This document shows, in pieces, positions 45,985-55,564 of a stretch of DNA of 64,000 nt. Position numbers and translations under genes: made by a program. Numbering within the stretch: the first letter of the stretch is position 1; each line of letters opens with the position of its first letter. Under the pieces are notes generated by a model. The model was given only the letters and a program-made list of their open reading frames with translations, made no database searches and had not been told where the DNA came from. Origin of the DNA: Prevotella sp. (GTDB lineage: Bacteria > Bacteroidota > Bacteroidia > Bacteroidales > Bacteroidaceae); NCBI GenBank assembly GCA_017469955.1, contig JAFUFJ010000014.1, positions 54,601 through 118,600 of the forward strand, written 5' to 3'.

Positions 45985-46013
45985 ATATCATACAACATTA
46001 ACATTCCAACCAT

Positions 46014-46769
46014 ATGCAACCCATATTCATAGCCGGTCCGTGCGTCATTGAGTCGCAAGAACTGCTCGAAACCGTAGCCGAAAAGCTGGTGGACATCAAC
46101 CGGGAGCTTGACGTTGACATCATCTTCAAGGCATCATTCGACAAGGCAAACCGCACCTCTATACACTCGTTTCGAGGGCCTGGCCTGGAAAAAGGCCTGC
46201 AGATGCTGAACAGGATCAAGCAGTGTTACGGCCTTCGCATCCTCACTGATATCCACGAAAGCTGGCAGGCGGAGCCCGCAAGTGAGGTGGCTGATGTACT
46301 GCAGATTCCCGCTTTTCTCTGTCGACAGACCGACTTGCTGGTGGCAGCAGCCAAGACTGGCCGCATCGTGAACATCAAAAAAGCCCAGTTTCTCAGCGGA
46401 CATGACATGAAGTATCCTGTGGAAAAAGCCCATGAAGCAGGAGCAAAGGAAGTGTGGTTGACCGAGCGAGGCAACACGTATGGCTACAACAACCTGGTCG
46501 TAGACTTCAGGAATATCCCCGACATGCAGGAGATTGTCCCGACAGTTATCATGGACTGCACCCACAGTGTGCAGAGGCCCGGCTCCGGCGACGGCAGCAA
46601 AACCGGTGGCGACAGACGGTTTGTCCCGTCGATGGCCATGGCTGCCAAGGCCTTCGGAGCCAACGGATATTTCTTTGAAGTGCATCCCGATCCCGACAAA
46701 GGTTTAAGCGATGCTGCCAATATGCTGGAACTGAATAATTTGAAAAGCTTAATCAGAGACCTTCTATGA
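46014..46769 (+). CDS. kdsA: 3-deoxy-8-phosphooctulonate synthase
   Basis: 251 residues. It condenses PEP with arabinose 5-phosphate to Kdo 8-phosphate for lipopolysaccharide. Signatures: IFIAGPCVIES, FKASFDKANRTS, RGPGLEKGL, TDIHE, IPAFLCRQTDLL and MDCTHSVQRPG. The first gene of the Kdo operon; its end overlaps the kdsD start by ATGA (46766-46769). Confidence 0.96.
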   Translation: MQPIFIAGPCVIESQELLETVAEKLVDINRELDVDIIFKASFDKANRTSIHSFRGPGLEKGLQMLNRIKQCYGLRILTDIHESWQAEPASEVADVLQIPAFLCRQTDLLVAAAKTGRIVNIKKAQFLSGHDMKYPVEKAHEAGAKEVWLTERGNTYGYNNLVVDFRNIPDMQEIVPTVIMDCTHSVQRPGSGDGSKTGGDRRFVPSMAMAAKAFGANGYFFEVHPDPDKGLSDAANMLELNNLKSLIRDLL

Positions 46770-47740
46770 GTAGCGATTATCAACTGCATGCCGAAGAAGT
46801 GCGCAACTACGGAGTCCGATGTCTGCACGACGAGGCTGAGGCTGTCATGGGACTTGTCAGCCAACTTGACGAGAATTTCGACCGTGCCGTAGAGATGATG
46901 CTCAACTGCAAAGGCAAGGTTATCGTAACCGGCGTGGGGAAAAGCGGACACATCGGAGCCAAGATTGCTGCCACATTAGCCTCTACCGGCACACCGGCTT
47001 TCTACATCAATCCTTTGGATGTCTACCATGGAGACTTAGGAGTCATCACCGTCGACGACGTGGTGCTGGCCCTCAGCAATTCGGGACAGACCGACGAACT
47101 CTTGCGATTCATCCCGATGGTGCTCCACATGAACGTGCCGATCATCGGCATGAGCAGCAATCCTCACTCACTACTCGCCAAGTACAGCACGGCACATATC
47201 ACCGTACACGTAGAGCGCGAAGCCTGTCCTTTGAACCTTGCACCCACCAGCAGCACCACGGCTGCGCTGGCAATGGGCGACGCTCTTGCCATAGCACTGA
47301 TGCAAGTACGTGGCTTCAGACCTGGAGATTTCGCCCAGTTCCACCCGGGAGGCGAACTGGGGAAACGCCTGCTCACGACGGCTACCGACGTGATGCGTTC
47401 TGACGATCTGCCCGTCATTCCAAAAGAAATGCACCTTGGCGAGGCCATCATCCACGTCAGTAAGGGCAAGCTGGGGCTGGGAGTATCTACTGAAAACGGA
47501 CAAGTCATCGGCATCATCACCGACGGAGACATCCGGCGAGCCATGGAAAAGTGGCAGGCAGAGTTCTTCGACCATACCGTGAACGACATCATGACACGCA
47601 ATCCGAAGTCAGTACTCCCCACCACGCGCATCTCTGATATCCAGCACATCATGCAGCAAAACAAGATACACTCCGTGCTGGTCGTCGACGAGAACAACCA
47701 CCTGTTAGGCGTAGTAGACCACTATTCATGCATGATCTGA
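46766..47740 (+). CDS. kdsD: Arabinose-5-phosphate isomerase (KpsF/GutQ family)
   Basis: 324 residues: SIS domain (KVIVTGVGKSGHIGAKIAATLASTG, ALSNSGQTDEL) followed by two CBS domains (from about residue 205: VMRSDDLPVIP; and DIMTRNPKSVLPTTRI). It makes arabinose 5-phosphate from ribulose 5-phosphate for KdsA, so the two operon genes catalyse consecutive steps. Coupled to kdsA by ATGA overlap and 1 bp from the PLD gene. Confidence 0.93.
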   Translation: MSSDYQLHAEEVRNYGVRCLHDEAEAVMGLVSQLDENFDRAVEMMLNCKGKVIVTGVGKSGHIGAKIAATLASTGTPAFYINPLDVYHGDLGVITVDDVVLALSNSGQTDELLRFIPMVLHMNVPIIGMSSNPHSLLAKYSTAHITVHVEREACPLNLAPTSSTTAALAMGDALAIALMQVRGFRPGDFAQFHPGGELGKRLLTTATDVMRSDDLPVIPKEMHLGEAIIHVSKGKLGLGVSTENGQVIGIITDGDIRRAMEKWQAEFFDHTVNDIMTRNPKSVLPTTRISDIQHIMQQNKIHSVLVVDENNHLLGVVDHYSCMI

Positions 47741-47741
47741 C

Positions 47742-49007
47742 ATGGGAAAGAAATCTGTCCTCATTAGCATTTACTGCCTCATCTGCTCATCTCTTTGGGC
47801 ACAGACCTCCGACAGCATCATTGTGAAGACCTTGCGCGACGCCGGCGTCACTTTCTCTCACAACAATTCCGTCACACTGCTCATGGACGGACAGGAGAAG
47901 TTTGACGACATGTTCACTGCCATCAGGCAAGCGAGAAACAGCATCCATCTGGAGTATTTCAACTTCAGAAACGACAGTATTGCCTCCCTGCTTTTCGACA
48001 TACTTGCCGAGAAAGTCAAGGAGGGCGTTGAGGTAAGAGCCCTGTATGACGCGTTTGGAAATGCGTCAAACAACCAGCCTCTCAAAAAGCATCACATGGA
48101 AGACTTGCGCAGAAAGGGCATCGAGATCTATCAGTTCGACCCGCTTGACTTCCCATGGGTGAACCATGTCTTCACACGCGACCATAGGAAAATCGTCGTC
48201 ATCGACGGAAAACTCGCCTACACAGGAGGCATGAATGTGGCCGACTATTATATCGAAGGCACACCAGTTGTGGGCGAATGGCACGACATGCACTGCCGTA
48301 TTGACGGCTTAGAAGTGAATACCCTGCAGTCCATTTTCATCAGGATTTGGAACAAGGTCACTGGGCAAAACCTGCACGGAAGCCAATACTTTCGCGGCGA
48401 AACTCCGCCCGATTATTTCAACGATCTCAAACCAGACACCACACGAACAGCCTACAAAAAGATGGTCGGCATTATCAATAGAGAACCACGAACATCGAAC
48501 GGTATTATCCGTACTTTTTATGTAGGTGCCATTAATGCAGCCCAAGACAGCATCAAACTCATCAACCCTTACTTCACGCTTAACCACGGAATAAAACGAG
48601 CTTTGAAAAAAGCCATCAAGAGAGGAGTCAAGGTTGAACTCATGTTGTCTACGAAAAGCGACATACCACTGACTCCAGACTGCGGGTTCTACAATGCGCA
48701 TAAGCTCATGAAAAAGGGGGCTGAAGTGTGGATGTACGAACCTGGATTCCATCATACCAAGGTCATTATGGTCGACGGACGATTCTGTACTGTCGGAAGT
48801 GCCAACCTAAACGCAAGAAGCCTGAGCTGGGATTACGAGGAGAATGCTGTCATTATCGACCCGTCGACAACGAGCGAACTTGACCAGCTTTTCGATGCAG
48901 AAAAGGCTGAAAGTTTCAAACTTACCCCAGAATCATGGGACAAGTTCCGCACGCCTTGGCAGAAATTCCGCGGTTGGTTTGCCCATCTGCTGGCCCCATT
49001 CCTGTAA
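47742..49007 (+). CDS. Phospholipase D / cardiolipin-synthase-like protein with signal peptide
   Basis: 421 residues. Two HKD motifs are intact: His148-Lys150-Asp155 (DHRKIVVID) and His338-Lys340-Asp345 (HHTKVIMVD), each followed by GG/GS and N. Canonical cardiolipin synthases begin with two membrane helices; here the first 20 residues (MGKKSVLISIYCLICSSLWA) look like a cleavable signal peptide instead, so it may be periplasmic. It is within the Kdo operon, 1 bp after kdsD. Cardiolipin synthesis or another phosphatidyl transfer are both possible. Confidence 0.87.
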   Translation: MGKKSVLISIYCLICSSLWAQTSDSIIVKTLRDAGVTFSHNNSVTLLMDGQEKFDDMFTAIRQARNSIHLEYFNFRNDSIASLLFDILAEKVKEGVEVRALYDAFGNASNNQPLKKHHMEDLRRKGIEIYQFDPLDFPWVNHVFTRDHRKIVVIDGKLAYTGGMNVADYYIEGTPVVGEWHDMHCRIDGLEVNTLQSIFIRIWNKVTGQNLHGSQYFRGETPPDYFNDLKPDTTRTAYKKMVGIINREPRTSNGIIRTFYVGAINAAQDSIKLINPYFTLNHGIKRALKKAIKRGVKVELMLSTKSDIPLTPDCGFYNAHKLMKKGAEVWMYEPGFHHTKVIMVDGRFCTVGSANLNARSLSWDYEENAVIIDPSTTSELDQLFDAEKAESFKLTPESWDKFRTPWQKFRGWFAHLLAPFL

Positions 49008-49022
49008 ATTCAGACCCTCAAT

Positions 49023-49628
49023 ATGAAACAAGAAGAGCGTCCAAACATAGCAATCGTCGACTCAAACACGCTGGCAGTCCTCGGACTTCGGCAGATTCTT
49101 CAGAACGTAATGCCCATTATGTCCATCGAGACTTATGGTTCTTTTGCCGAACTGCAGGCCAACCATCCCGAGCATTTCGTCCATTTCTTCGTCGCCATGA
49201 GCATTGTTCTTGAACATCGCGACTTCTTTCTGGAGCATCAAAGACGCACGATCGTGCTGACAAATTCCACCGATCCCAACATCCAGCTTAGCGGTTTCCA
49301 TTGTCTTTCCATCAACCAGCCAGAAAAACATCTCATCAAGTCTCTCCTCATGCTTGAGCAGCATGCCCATGCTCACGGGAAGAACCTCCCTCCAATTACC
49401 GATGTTCTGAACAAGAAAATACTCTCTGACCGAGAAATTGAGGTGCTTGCGCTCATTGCGCAAGGCTTTCTTAACAAGGAGATTGCCGACTTGTTGAGCA
49501 TAGGACTCACAACTGTCATCACGCACAGGAAGAACATAACCGACAAGTTAGGCATGAAAAGCGTCTCGGCACTGACAATATATGCCGTCATGCATGGCTA
49601 TGTCGACATCAACAAGCTAAGGGATTGA
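49023..49628 (+). CDS. LuxR/NarL-type regulator with degenerate receiver
   Basis: 201 residues. The C-terminal HTH (about 135-198) is clear: LSDREIEVLALIAQGFLNKEIADLLSIGLTTVITHRKNITDKLGMKS. The N-terminal part has the receiver start (NIAIVDSNTLAVLGLRQIL) and the Thr strand (RRTIVLTNS), but where the phosphoacceptor Asp should be I read VHFFVAMSIVL, with no Asp. It is thus probably not phosphorylated in the standard way. It follows the PLD gene by 15 bp in the Kdo operon. Confidence 0.85.
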   Translation: MKQEERPNIAIVDSNTLAVLGLRQILQNVMPIMSIETYGSFAELQANHPEHFVHFFVAMSIVLEHRDFFLEHQRRTIVLTNSTDPNIQLSGFHCLSINQPEKHLIKSLLMLEQHAHAHGKNLPPITDVLNKKILSDREIEVLALIAQGFLNKEIADLLSIGLTTVITHRKNITDKLGMKSVSALTIYAVMHGYVDINKLRD

Positions 49629-49648
49629 CCGGCACTTTCAGCATTCTG

Positions 49649-50113
49649 CTACTTCCAAAACCTTGAAGTAATGTCAACGAAAGTGCCGTCTGGCTGTCGC
49701 TTATAAAGCCGCTGGTTGGTGGTTTTCGACTTCAATGCTCCAAGATGGGCTATGTATGGACCGATTTTTATGTAGTCAAAGTCGGCCTTATTCACCAAAG
49801 AAGACACCCTTATCCGCCCGCTATACCATGCTACAGCGAACTGCGGATAGGCTGAATGTATGTAGCAAGCCAGGCGGTTTACATACTCCGGGTCGGCGTC
49901 ACCTCCCATGAAAGCGATGCACGTAATGTCCTTTCCATATTCGTCTACAAGCTGGTCAAGCGCGTCTTCCGACAGCGGTTCGCCGATGTCTTCTGCCAGA
50001 TATTGGCTGTGACAGCCCGGACAATGGCACGGACAGTTGGAGATATTGATAGACAGCGTCGTCTCATCAGGTATTTCCTGAAAGACGACGCCGGTGTTAA
50101 CAAATTTCAGCAT
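49649..50113 (-). CDS. nrdG: Anaerobic ribonucleotide reductase activating protein
   Basis: 154 residues from the ATG at 50113; longer in-frame starts lie inside nrdD and are rejected. It uses SAM to install the glycyl radical on NrdD. Radical SAM motif CX3CX2C is Cys27-Cys31-Cys34 (NCPCHCPGCHS). GGDADPE matches the SAM-binding GGE-like motif. It begins 2 bp after the nrdD stop and converges with the LuxR gene, whose likely hairpin (CGGCACTTTC/GAAAGTGCCG, 49630-49688) extends into its 3' end. Confidence 0.95.
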   Translation of the reverse strand: MLKFVNTGVVFQEIPDETTLSINISNCPCHCPGCHSQYLAEDIGEPLSEDALDQLVDEYGKDITCIAFMGGDADPEYVNRLACYIHSAYPQFAVAWYSGRIRVSSLVNKADFDYIKIGPYIAHLGALKSKTTNQRLYKRQPDGTFVDITSRFWK

Positions 50114-50115
50114 GG

Positions 50116-52227
50116 CTATGCTTCTATTGTATACTTTGACTTTTCTGCATAATATCTGCGGTGCTCTTCTTGCTGACGCGGCTCTGAGAAGTTGGAAACT
50201 CGCTTCAGATAGCCAATGATTCTCGTCATATAGTCGACGTTCTTTGAATGGCAGTGAGGGCATTCTTTCAGATATCGCTTGTCGATATATCCGCAATCGT
50301 TGCACAGCGTGTTGGGGATGTTGAAGGTGAAATAGTTGCATCCCTCTTTTGCGGCTACCTTCAACAGCTGCCTGTACTGTGTCTTCGACAAGTGTTCTTC
50401 CAGGTTCATGTGCAGGGCGGAACCGCCAGTGAGGTGCTGTATGTAGGGAGCTCCGTGCAATTTAAACTTGTCAATGATGTTCAACGAGTCGTCTTCCACG
50501 ACATAGAAATAGGAGTTGTAGCAGTCGCGCGGAACAAAGTAGCCGTCTTCACGGTCCCATTTGGCATGCTTCACGCCGACGTTCTCTGCCGGAATCATCT
50601 CACAGTTGAACAGGACATCCTTCGTGCGATACTGCTTGTTGAACTTCTCCACGAGTCCGAGTATGCCTTGCACGAACTTCAGATAGTCGGGATTGTCGGT
50701 GATTTGCAGGCCCATGAACTCGGCTGCTTCGACTAATCCGTTGATACCTATCGTGAGATACTGCCTTCCGATGTTGATGTAGCCTGCGTCAAACAGGGGC
50801 AACATGCCGTGGCTCTGCAGCTCTTTGAGGTTCTCGTTGTAGGCGATCTGTACCTTATGACAGAGTTCTATCACATGAGACAGGTAGTCTTTGTAGTCCA
50901 TTTTGTTGTTGACTGCATACTGAATGCAGCGGTTCAGATTGACGGTGAGCACGCTCTTTGAGCCTGTTGAAACGCCGCCTGCACCCAGTGTGTAGCTGAA
51001 TCCGTTGTCCTGTATCTCGTTACGCAGCCTGCAGCAAGAGCTCAAAGAGTCGGCATTGTCGCTCATGTAGGTGAAGAACGAGTGTCCCTCGGCATACATC
51101 TCAGCCGTGAAGTCGGCCCACTCCTTGTCCATGCAGTCGCCGTCTTTGGTCAGCAAGGCCATCGTTTCCACAGGGAATGTCAGGACGGTCTTCGTGCGTT
51201 CTTTGTTGAACCATTTCATGAAGCGCTTCTGAAGCCATGAAAGACCCTCCCAGTCAGGCTTCGAACCGTCGGGGAAATAGAAGTTTCCAAACAACGATTC
51301 AAAGTAAAAACGGTCGTAATAGGCCACGTTCCAGAACACGGCTTGATAGTTGCGAGCACCAGTAGGCTGGTTCAGGGTATAGACGATTTGCTCGAAACAG
51401 TCGGTGATCATTTTGTCTATTGTGCGCTGTTTCACCGAGAGATCGACCACCTTGTCGGGCTCTTTATAGTATTCCTTACCATATTCCATGCCGATGAAGT
51501 AGTTCAGATACATCAGGAACTCGGGCGTGGCACATGCTCCGCTAAGCATGCTCGACACCATGAACACCATGTTGACAAAGCCTCCGCAGAAGGCCTTCAG
51601 GTTGGTTGGTGCCGTTGAATTGCCTCCGATGCTGGTCGTACCTCCTATGAGCCACGGGTACATTGTTATCGAAGCACAGTAGTTGGCCAGTGAAGTCTCG
51701 TCGTTCTTGTATATGAAATGGTGAGTAAGCAAATCGATATATTCGTCGGCAAGCGACTTTCCGTAGAGTTGCTTTATTCGATCAGTCAGGAGCCGACGGT
51801 TCAGGCGTATGAAGCTGGCTTTGGGCAGTTCGCCGATAAGAGTAGCAATGTTCTTGTGCTCGACGTTTGCGTTTGCATCGTATTTTGATCCCGTTGCTGC
51901 GTTTGCCGCATCAACATAGTCTGCCAAAAATTTCAATTTCTCAAGGGTTTCTCTGTCCTCAGTGTGCTGCTGACGGTAGAGCATAAACGACTTGGCCACT
52001 TGATAGTGACCCTCACGCATCAGTGCCTCTTCGACCTGGTTCTGGATGTCTTCCACCGTGATGTCGTTCTTAATATCCAAGTGACTGAGAATCTTTGAGA
52101 TGCAGCCCAAGTCGGAAGGTTGGTTAACTGACTCAAATGCCTTGATGATGGCATTCATGATTTTGTCCAGCGAGAAGCTGTCTTTCGAGCCGTCTCGCTT
52201 GGTGATGGTGAAGTTTTTGATTTCCAT
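50116..52227 (-). CDS. nrdD: Anaerobic ribonucleoside-triphosphate reductase
   Basis: 703 residues, class III enzyme making dNTPs without oxygen. N-terminal ATP-cone (TITKRDGSKDSFSLDKIMNAI), the catalytic barrel, a C-terminal zinc site (CNDCGYI and CPHCHSK), and the glycyl radical site at Gly672 in RIIGYLKR. nrdG follows 2 bp downstream. The leader of about 114 nt has a perfect 10-bp hairpin. Confidence 0.97.
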   Translation of the reverse strand: MEIKNFTITKRDGSKDSFSLDKIMNAIIKAFESVNQPSDLGCISKILSHLDIKNDITVEDIQNQVEEALMREGHYQVAKSFMLYRQQHTEDRETLEKLKFLADYVDAANAATGSKYDANANVEHKNIATLIGELPKASFIRLNRRLLTDRIKQLYGKSLADEYIDLLTHHFIYKNDETSLANYCASITMYPWLIGGTTSIGGNSTAPTNLKAFCGGFVNMVFMVSSMLSGACATPEFLMYLNYFIGMEYGKEYYKEPDKVVDLSVKQRTIDKMITDCFEQIVYTLNQPTGARNYQAVFWNVAYYDRFYFESLFGNFYFPDGSKPDWEGLSWLQKRFMKWFNKERTKTVLTFPVETMALLTKDGDCMDKEWADFTAEMYAEGHSFFTYMSDNADSLSSCCRLRNEIQDNGFSYTLGAGGVSTGSKSVLTVNLNRCIQYAVNNKMDYKDYLSHVIELCHKVQIAYNENLKELQSHGMLPLFDAGYINIGRQYLTIGINGLVEAAEFMGLQITDNPDYLKFVQGILGLVEKFNKQYRTKDVLFNCEMIPAENVGVKHAKWDREDGYFVPRDCYNSYFYVVEDDSLNIIDKFKLHGAPYIQHLTGGSALHMNLEEHLSKTQYRQLLKVAAKEGCNYFTFNIPNTLCNDCGYIDKRYLKECPHCHSKNVDYMTRIIGYLKRVSNFSEPRQQEEHRRYYAEKSKYTIEA

Positions 52228-52269
52228 TTGCTACTCTTTTTGGATAACTTTTTAGCTAATATTCTCGCG

Positions 52270-52294
52270 AAAGTTTTCCGTTTTGGAAAACTTT
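52270..52294 (-). promoter_or_regulatory. Perfect inverted repeat in the nrdD leader
   Basis: AAAGTTTTCC-GTTTT-GGAAAACTTT between the -7 box and the nrdD start. No U-run follows on the minus strand, so a binding site or leader hairpin is more likely than a terminator. Confidence 0.5.
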
Positions 52295-52346
52295 TTCATT
52301 TTTACGTATTGCAAGATTGTCTGAATTTCACTACCTGAAACTGCTT

Positions 52347-52355
52347 ACAAAGTTA
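52347..52355 (-). promoter_or_regulatory. nrdDG -7 box
   Basis: Minus strand TAACTTTGT, about 120 bp upstream of the nrdD start. Confidence 0.5.
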
Positions 52356-52629
52356 ACATAAAAAGTCTGATTGCCCACCATTTTTCAGCAATAAAATTTT
52401 CTTTTTTACATATTTTAGTGACTAAATTATTACACCCGTTTTTAAGTTTTCTTAAGGCTCTTTCACCTTTCTTTCTGACAACTAAAGACTTATTATGGCC
52501 GACTACAGCTTTTTGCCGAAAACGGACATTTGAGAAGAAAAATCGAAGGATTTCTGTTTTCGTCATCCTGACAGCCGCTTTTCCGGCAGAGTCATGCGAA
52601 GGCTGCTCCCCTCTCCTTCCCCGTCATCC

Positions 52630-52739
52630 CGAGAAAGCTGTCCCTTCTGCCCAAGAAGTCTTAGGGTTATCGTCGAGAAAGGATAGACTTCTCACCCAGA
52701 AAGCTTAGACTTCTCGACCTAAAACGTAAGCTTTCTCGG
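52630..52739 (+). repeat. Five-unit 22-bp array between nrdD and glgP
   Basis: Units at 52630, 52652, 52674, 52696 and 52718 begin CGAGAAAGCT, CAAGAAGTCT, CGAGAAAGGA, CCAGAAAGCT and CCTAAAACGT. Unit by unit they match the arrays at 34502 and 36794. The rest of the 742-bp gap (52356-52629) shows no gene. Confidence 0.85.
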
Positions 52740-52834
52740 CAACCTTCCTGCCAGCAGTGCTTCTCCTTCGGCAGTCTGCTCTGCGCAGAAAGCACGGCAA
52801 CTCCCTGACGGTCAGCGTGAAAACACAAAAATAA

Positions 52835-52886
52835 AAGGGAGCAAGCCGACCTCATTCCTGCCTTGCAGGTGTCGCCTTGCTCCCTT
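52835..52886 (-). terminator. Terminator of the glycogen operon
   Basis: AAGGGAGCAAG and CTTGCTCCCTT close a large hairpin; on the minus strand it is followed by TTATTTTTG. Confidence 0.7.
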
Positions 52887-52969
52887 CGATGCAATCAACT
52901 CCGTCGGGTTCTCGAGCTTCTTGCCAAGAGAAGCTCACCGAACGCTTCGGACTTCTCGCTGCCTTTTTC

Positions 52970-55531
52970 CTAATCAAGCCACTTCACATAGCAGAAGTCT
53001 TGACGATGAGGCAGATGCTCATTCTTCGGATACATTCTCACGCAAGTGCGGAAAGCACCGGCTTCGTCGGGCTCTACGTGGCACTCGAAGGTATAGAGGT
53101 TGCCCTCACGGCCAGTCAACCGGAACTGATGCACTCCGTAGAGCTCGTGGTCGTCACTGCTCTGCTCGCTCTTCAAGGTCACGAGCTCTAAGCCTACAGC
53201 GTCGTCGAGGCCCTGTTCGTCGATCACGTACCTGATGGTATAGGTCACGCCTGTTTCCCCTCCTGTGGCGTGCAGCTCGCTTTCTTTTGACACGACGCTG
53301 ATGGCATCCCAGCGCTCGGCTACGGTTTCCTTCCAGCGGGCGATGTCTTTTGCCAGCTGATAGCCGTTGGCTGCGAGCTTCTTGAAGCGTGCGGCTTCCT
53401 TGTTATAGAACTTGCTATAGTAGTCGTCAAGCTGGCGCTTCATCGTATAGTGTGGCGCAATCTGGGCAATTGAGTTCTTGACCACCTGTATCCAGCCCTC
53501 GGAATAGCCCTTCTCGTTCTTGTCATAATAGAGAGGAATGATCTCATTCTCCAGCAGACTGTAGATGGTTGCGGCGTCAAGTTGGTCCTGATAGGCCTGA
53601 TTCTGGTAAGTGCGCTTCTCGGTTAATGCCCATCCTGCGCCCTCTCGATAGCCTTCAAGCCACCAGCCATCAAGCACTGAAAGGTTGACAACACCATTCA
53701 TCTCGGCCTTCTCGCCACTCGTTCCAGATGCTTCAAGCGGACGGGTCGGCGTGTTCATCCAGATGTCGACACCCGACACCAGCCTGCGTGCCAGCATAAA
53801 GTCATAGTCTTCGAGGAAGATAATCTTTCCGAGGAACTCCGGCCTCTGCGATATTTCGTAGATATGCTTGATAAGTCCCTGACCTGCTCCATCGGCCGGA
53901 TGTGCCTTTCCGGCAAAGAGAAATTGTACGGGATGCTCAGGATCATTCACGATCTTGCTCAGGCGGTCAAGGTCTGTAAACAGCAGATGTGCGCGCTTAT
54001 ATGTGGCAAAGCGACGGCAGAAACCGATGATAAGTGCATTCGGATTGATGCGCTCCAACAGTGAGAGTACTCGTGAGGGATCACCCTGATTGCGTAGCCA
54101 TGAATCGCGGAACTGGTCCTTGATATATCTTACCAGCTTCTCTTTCAAGACCATTCGAGTCGACCATATTTCCTCATCCGGACACTCATAGATGGCCTCC
54201 CATATTTTCTGATTAGACTGGTCTGACATAAACTTCTTGTCGAAATACTTGGCATATAACTTGCGCCACTCTGTGGCAGACCAGGTTGGGAAGTGAACAC
54301 CGTTGGTCACATATCCCACGTGGTTTTCCTCAGGATAGTAACCTTTCCAGATTCCGGCAAACATCTTTTGGCTCACCCATCCGTGCAGTTTTGACACACC
54401 ATTGACCTCCTGGCAAGTGTTGCAGGCAAAGGTCGACATCGAGAACTTCTCGCTATGGTCGTCAGGATTGGTGCGGCCCATGCCGATGAACTCGTCCCAC
54501 GTAATGCCAAGACGCTGAGGATAGCCGCCCATGTATTTGCCGAAAAGCCCTTCCTCAAAGTAGTCATGTCCGGCAGGAACCGGCGTGTGGCAGGTGTACA
54601 AGCCACTGGCTCTCACCAGTTCAAGAGCTTCATTGAAGGTCAGACCCTCGTCAATATAGTCGCACAAGCGTTGCAGATTACACAGAGCAGCATGACCCTC
54701 GTTGCAGTGGTAGACATCCTTTTTGATGCCAAGTTTCTTGAGCATCAGCACACCACCGATACCCAGCAGAATCTCTTGCTTCAGCCGGTTCTCCCAGTCA
54801 CCTCCGTAAAGCGAGTGGGTAATCGGCTTGTCGAATTCAGAGTTCATCTCGTTATCGGTGTCCAACAGATAGAGTTTAATGCGGCCTACATTGACGCGCC
54901 ACACGTACGCGTGTACCTTATAATTATTATAAGGCACATCGATAACCAGCGGGTTTCCTGCCTGATCATACTCGCGTTCGATAGGCAACGACGAGAAGTT
55001 TTGTGCCTCATAATTGGCTATTTGCTGACCGTCCATCGACAGGCTCTGCGTGAAATACCCGAAGCGATAGAGGAAACCTACGGCACACATGTCGACATTT
55101 GAGTCGGAGGCTTCTTTCAGATAATCGCCGGCAAGCATGCCCAAACCGCCGGAATAGATTTTCAAAGCCGAATGAATTCCGTATTCCATTGAGAAGTAAG
55201 CCACAGAAGGACGCTTCGCATCGGGCTTCACTGACATGTACTTCTTGAACATGTCGCACACTTTTTTGATGCGGGCCATCAGGGCTTCGTCTTTCACTAT
55301 TGCCTCTTTACGGTCATAACTTAGGCGCTCAAGTAGCATCACAGGGTTGTGCTTTACTTCGTGATAAAGTACAGGATCAAGGTCGCGAAACAGGTCGCGA
55401 GCCTCATAATTCCAGACCCACCACATGTTGTGAGCCAATTCATCCAAACATTTCAGTTCCTCTGGAAGTCTCGATTTGATGGTGACTTCTTTCCATTGAG
55501 GGGCGTTAGCATAGTCTGCTTTAATCTTCAT
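52970..55531 (-). CDS. glgP: Alpha-glucan phosphorylase (short GT35 form)
   Basis: 853 residues. It releases glucose 1-phosphate from glycogen or maltodextrin. The N-terminal DUF3417 region is present ([19 protein letters not shown]). PLP-binding signature [25 protein letters not shown], with the catalytic Lys, and [12 protein letters not shown] and HCNEGHAAL are typical of the bacterial short phosphorylase group. It lies 33 bp downstream of the glycogen synthase on the same strand; the two form a synthesis/breakdown operon. Confidence 0.95.
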   Translation of the reverse strand: MKIKADYANAPQWKEVTIKSRLPEELKCLDELAHNMWWVWNYEARDLFRDLDPVLYHEVKHNPVMLLERLSYDRKEAIVKDEALMARIKKVCDMFKKYMSVKPDAKRPSVAYFSMEYGIHSALKIYSGGLGMLAGDYLKEASDSNVDMCAVGFLYRFGYFTQSLSMDGQQIANYEAQNFSSLPIEREYDQAGNPLVIDVPYNNYKVHAYVWRVNVGRIKLYLLDTDNEMNSEFDKPITHSLYGGDWENRLKQEILLGIGGVLMLKKLGIKKDVYHCNEGHAALCNLQRLCDYIDEGLTFNEALELVRASGLYTCHTPVPAGHDYFEEGLFGKYMGGYPQRLGITWDEFIGMGRTNPDDHSEKFSMSTFACNTCQEVNGVSKLHGWVSQKMFAGIWKGYYPEENHVGYVTNGVHFPTWSATEWRKLYAKYFDKKFMSDQSNQKIWEAIYECPDEEIWSTRMVLKEKLVRYIKDQFRDSWLRNQGDPSRVLSLLERINPNALIIGFCRRFATYKRAHLLFTDLDRLSKIVNDPEHPVQFLFAGKAHPADGAGQGLIKHIYEISQRPEFLGKIIFLEDYDFMLARRLVSGVDIWMNTPTRPLEASGTSGEKAEMNGVVNLSVLDGWWLEGYREGAGWALTEKRTYQNQAYQDQLDAATIYSLLENEIIPLYYDKNEKGYSEGWIQVVKNSIAQIAPHYTMKRQLDDYYSKFYNKEAARFKKLAANGYQLAKDIARWKETVAERWDAISVVSKESELHATGGETGVTYTIRYVIDEQGLDDAVGLELVTLKSEQSSDDHELYGVHQFRLTGREGNLYTFECHVEPDEAGAFRTCVRMYPKNEHLPHRQDFCYVKWLD

Positions 55532-55564
55532 AACTTGTTATCTTATGTTCTGTTTGTTGTTCTG

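Larger units (their letters stand above)
45667..46013. other. Intergenic stretch: terminator plus weak repeats
   Basis: AATTCTCCAGAAAATT occurs in direct and inverted form around 45752-45811. Beyond that I see scattered CCAGAA-type motifs, without a clear 22-bp phase, and the kdsA promoter. Confidence 0.5.

Noticed and set aside
50114-50341. 76-residue N-terminal extension of nrdG
   Set aside because: It would lie in the coding sequence of nrdD; the ATG at 50113 gives the usual NrdG N-terminus and length.
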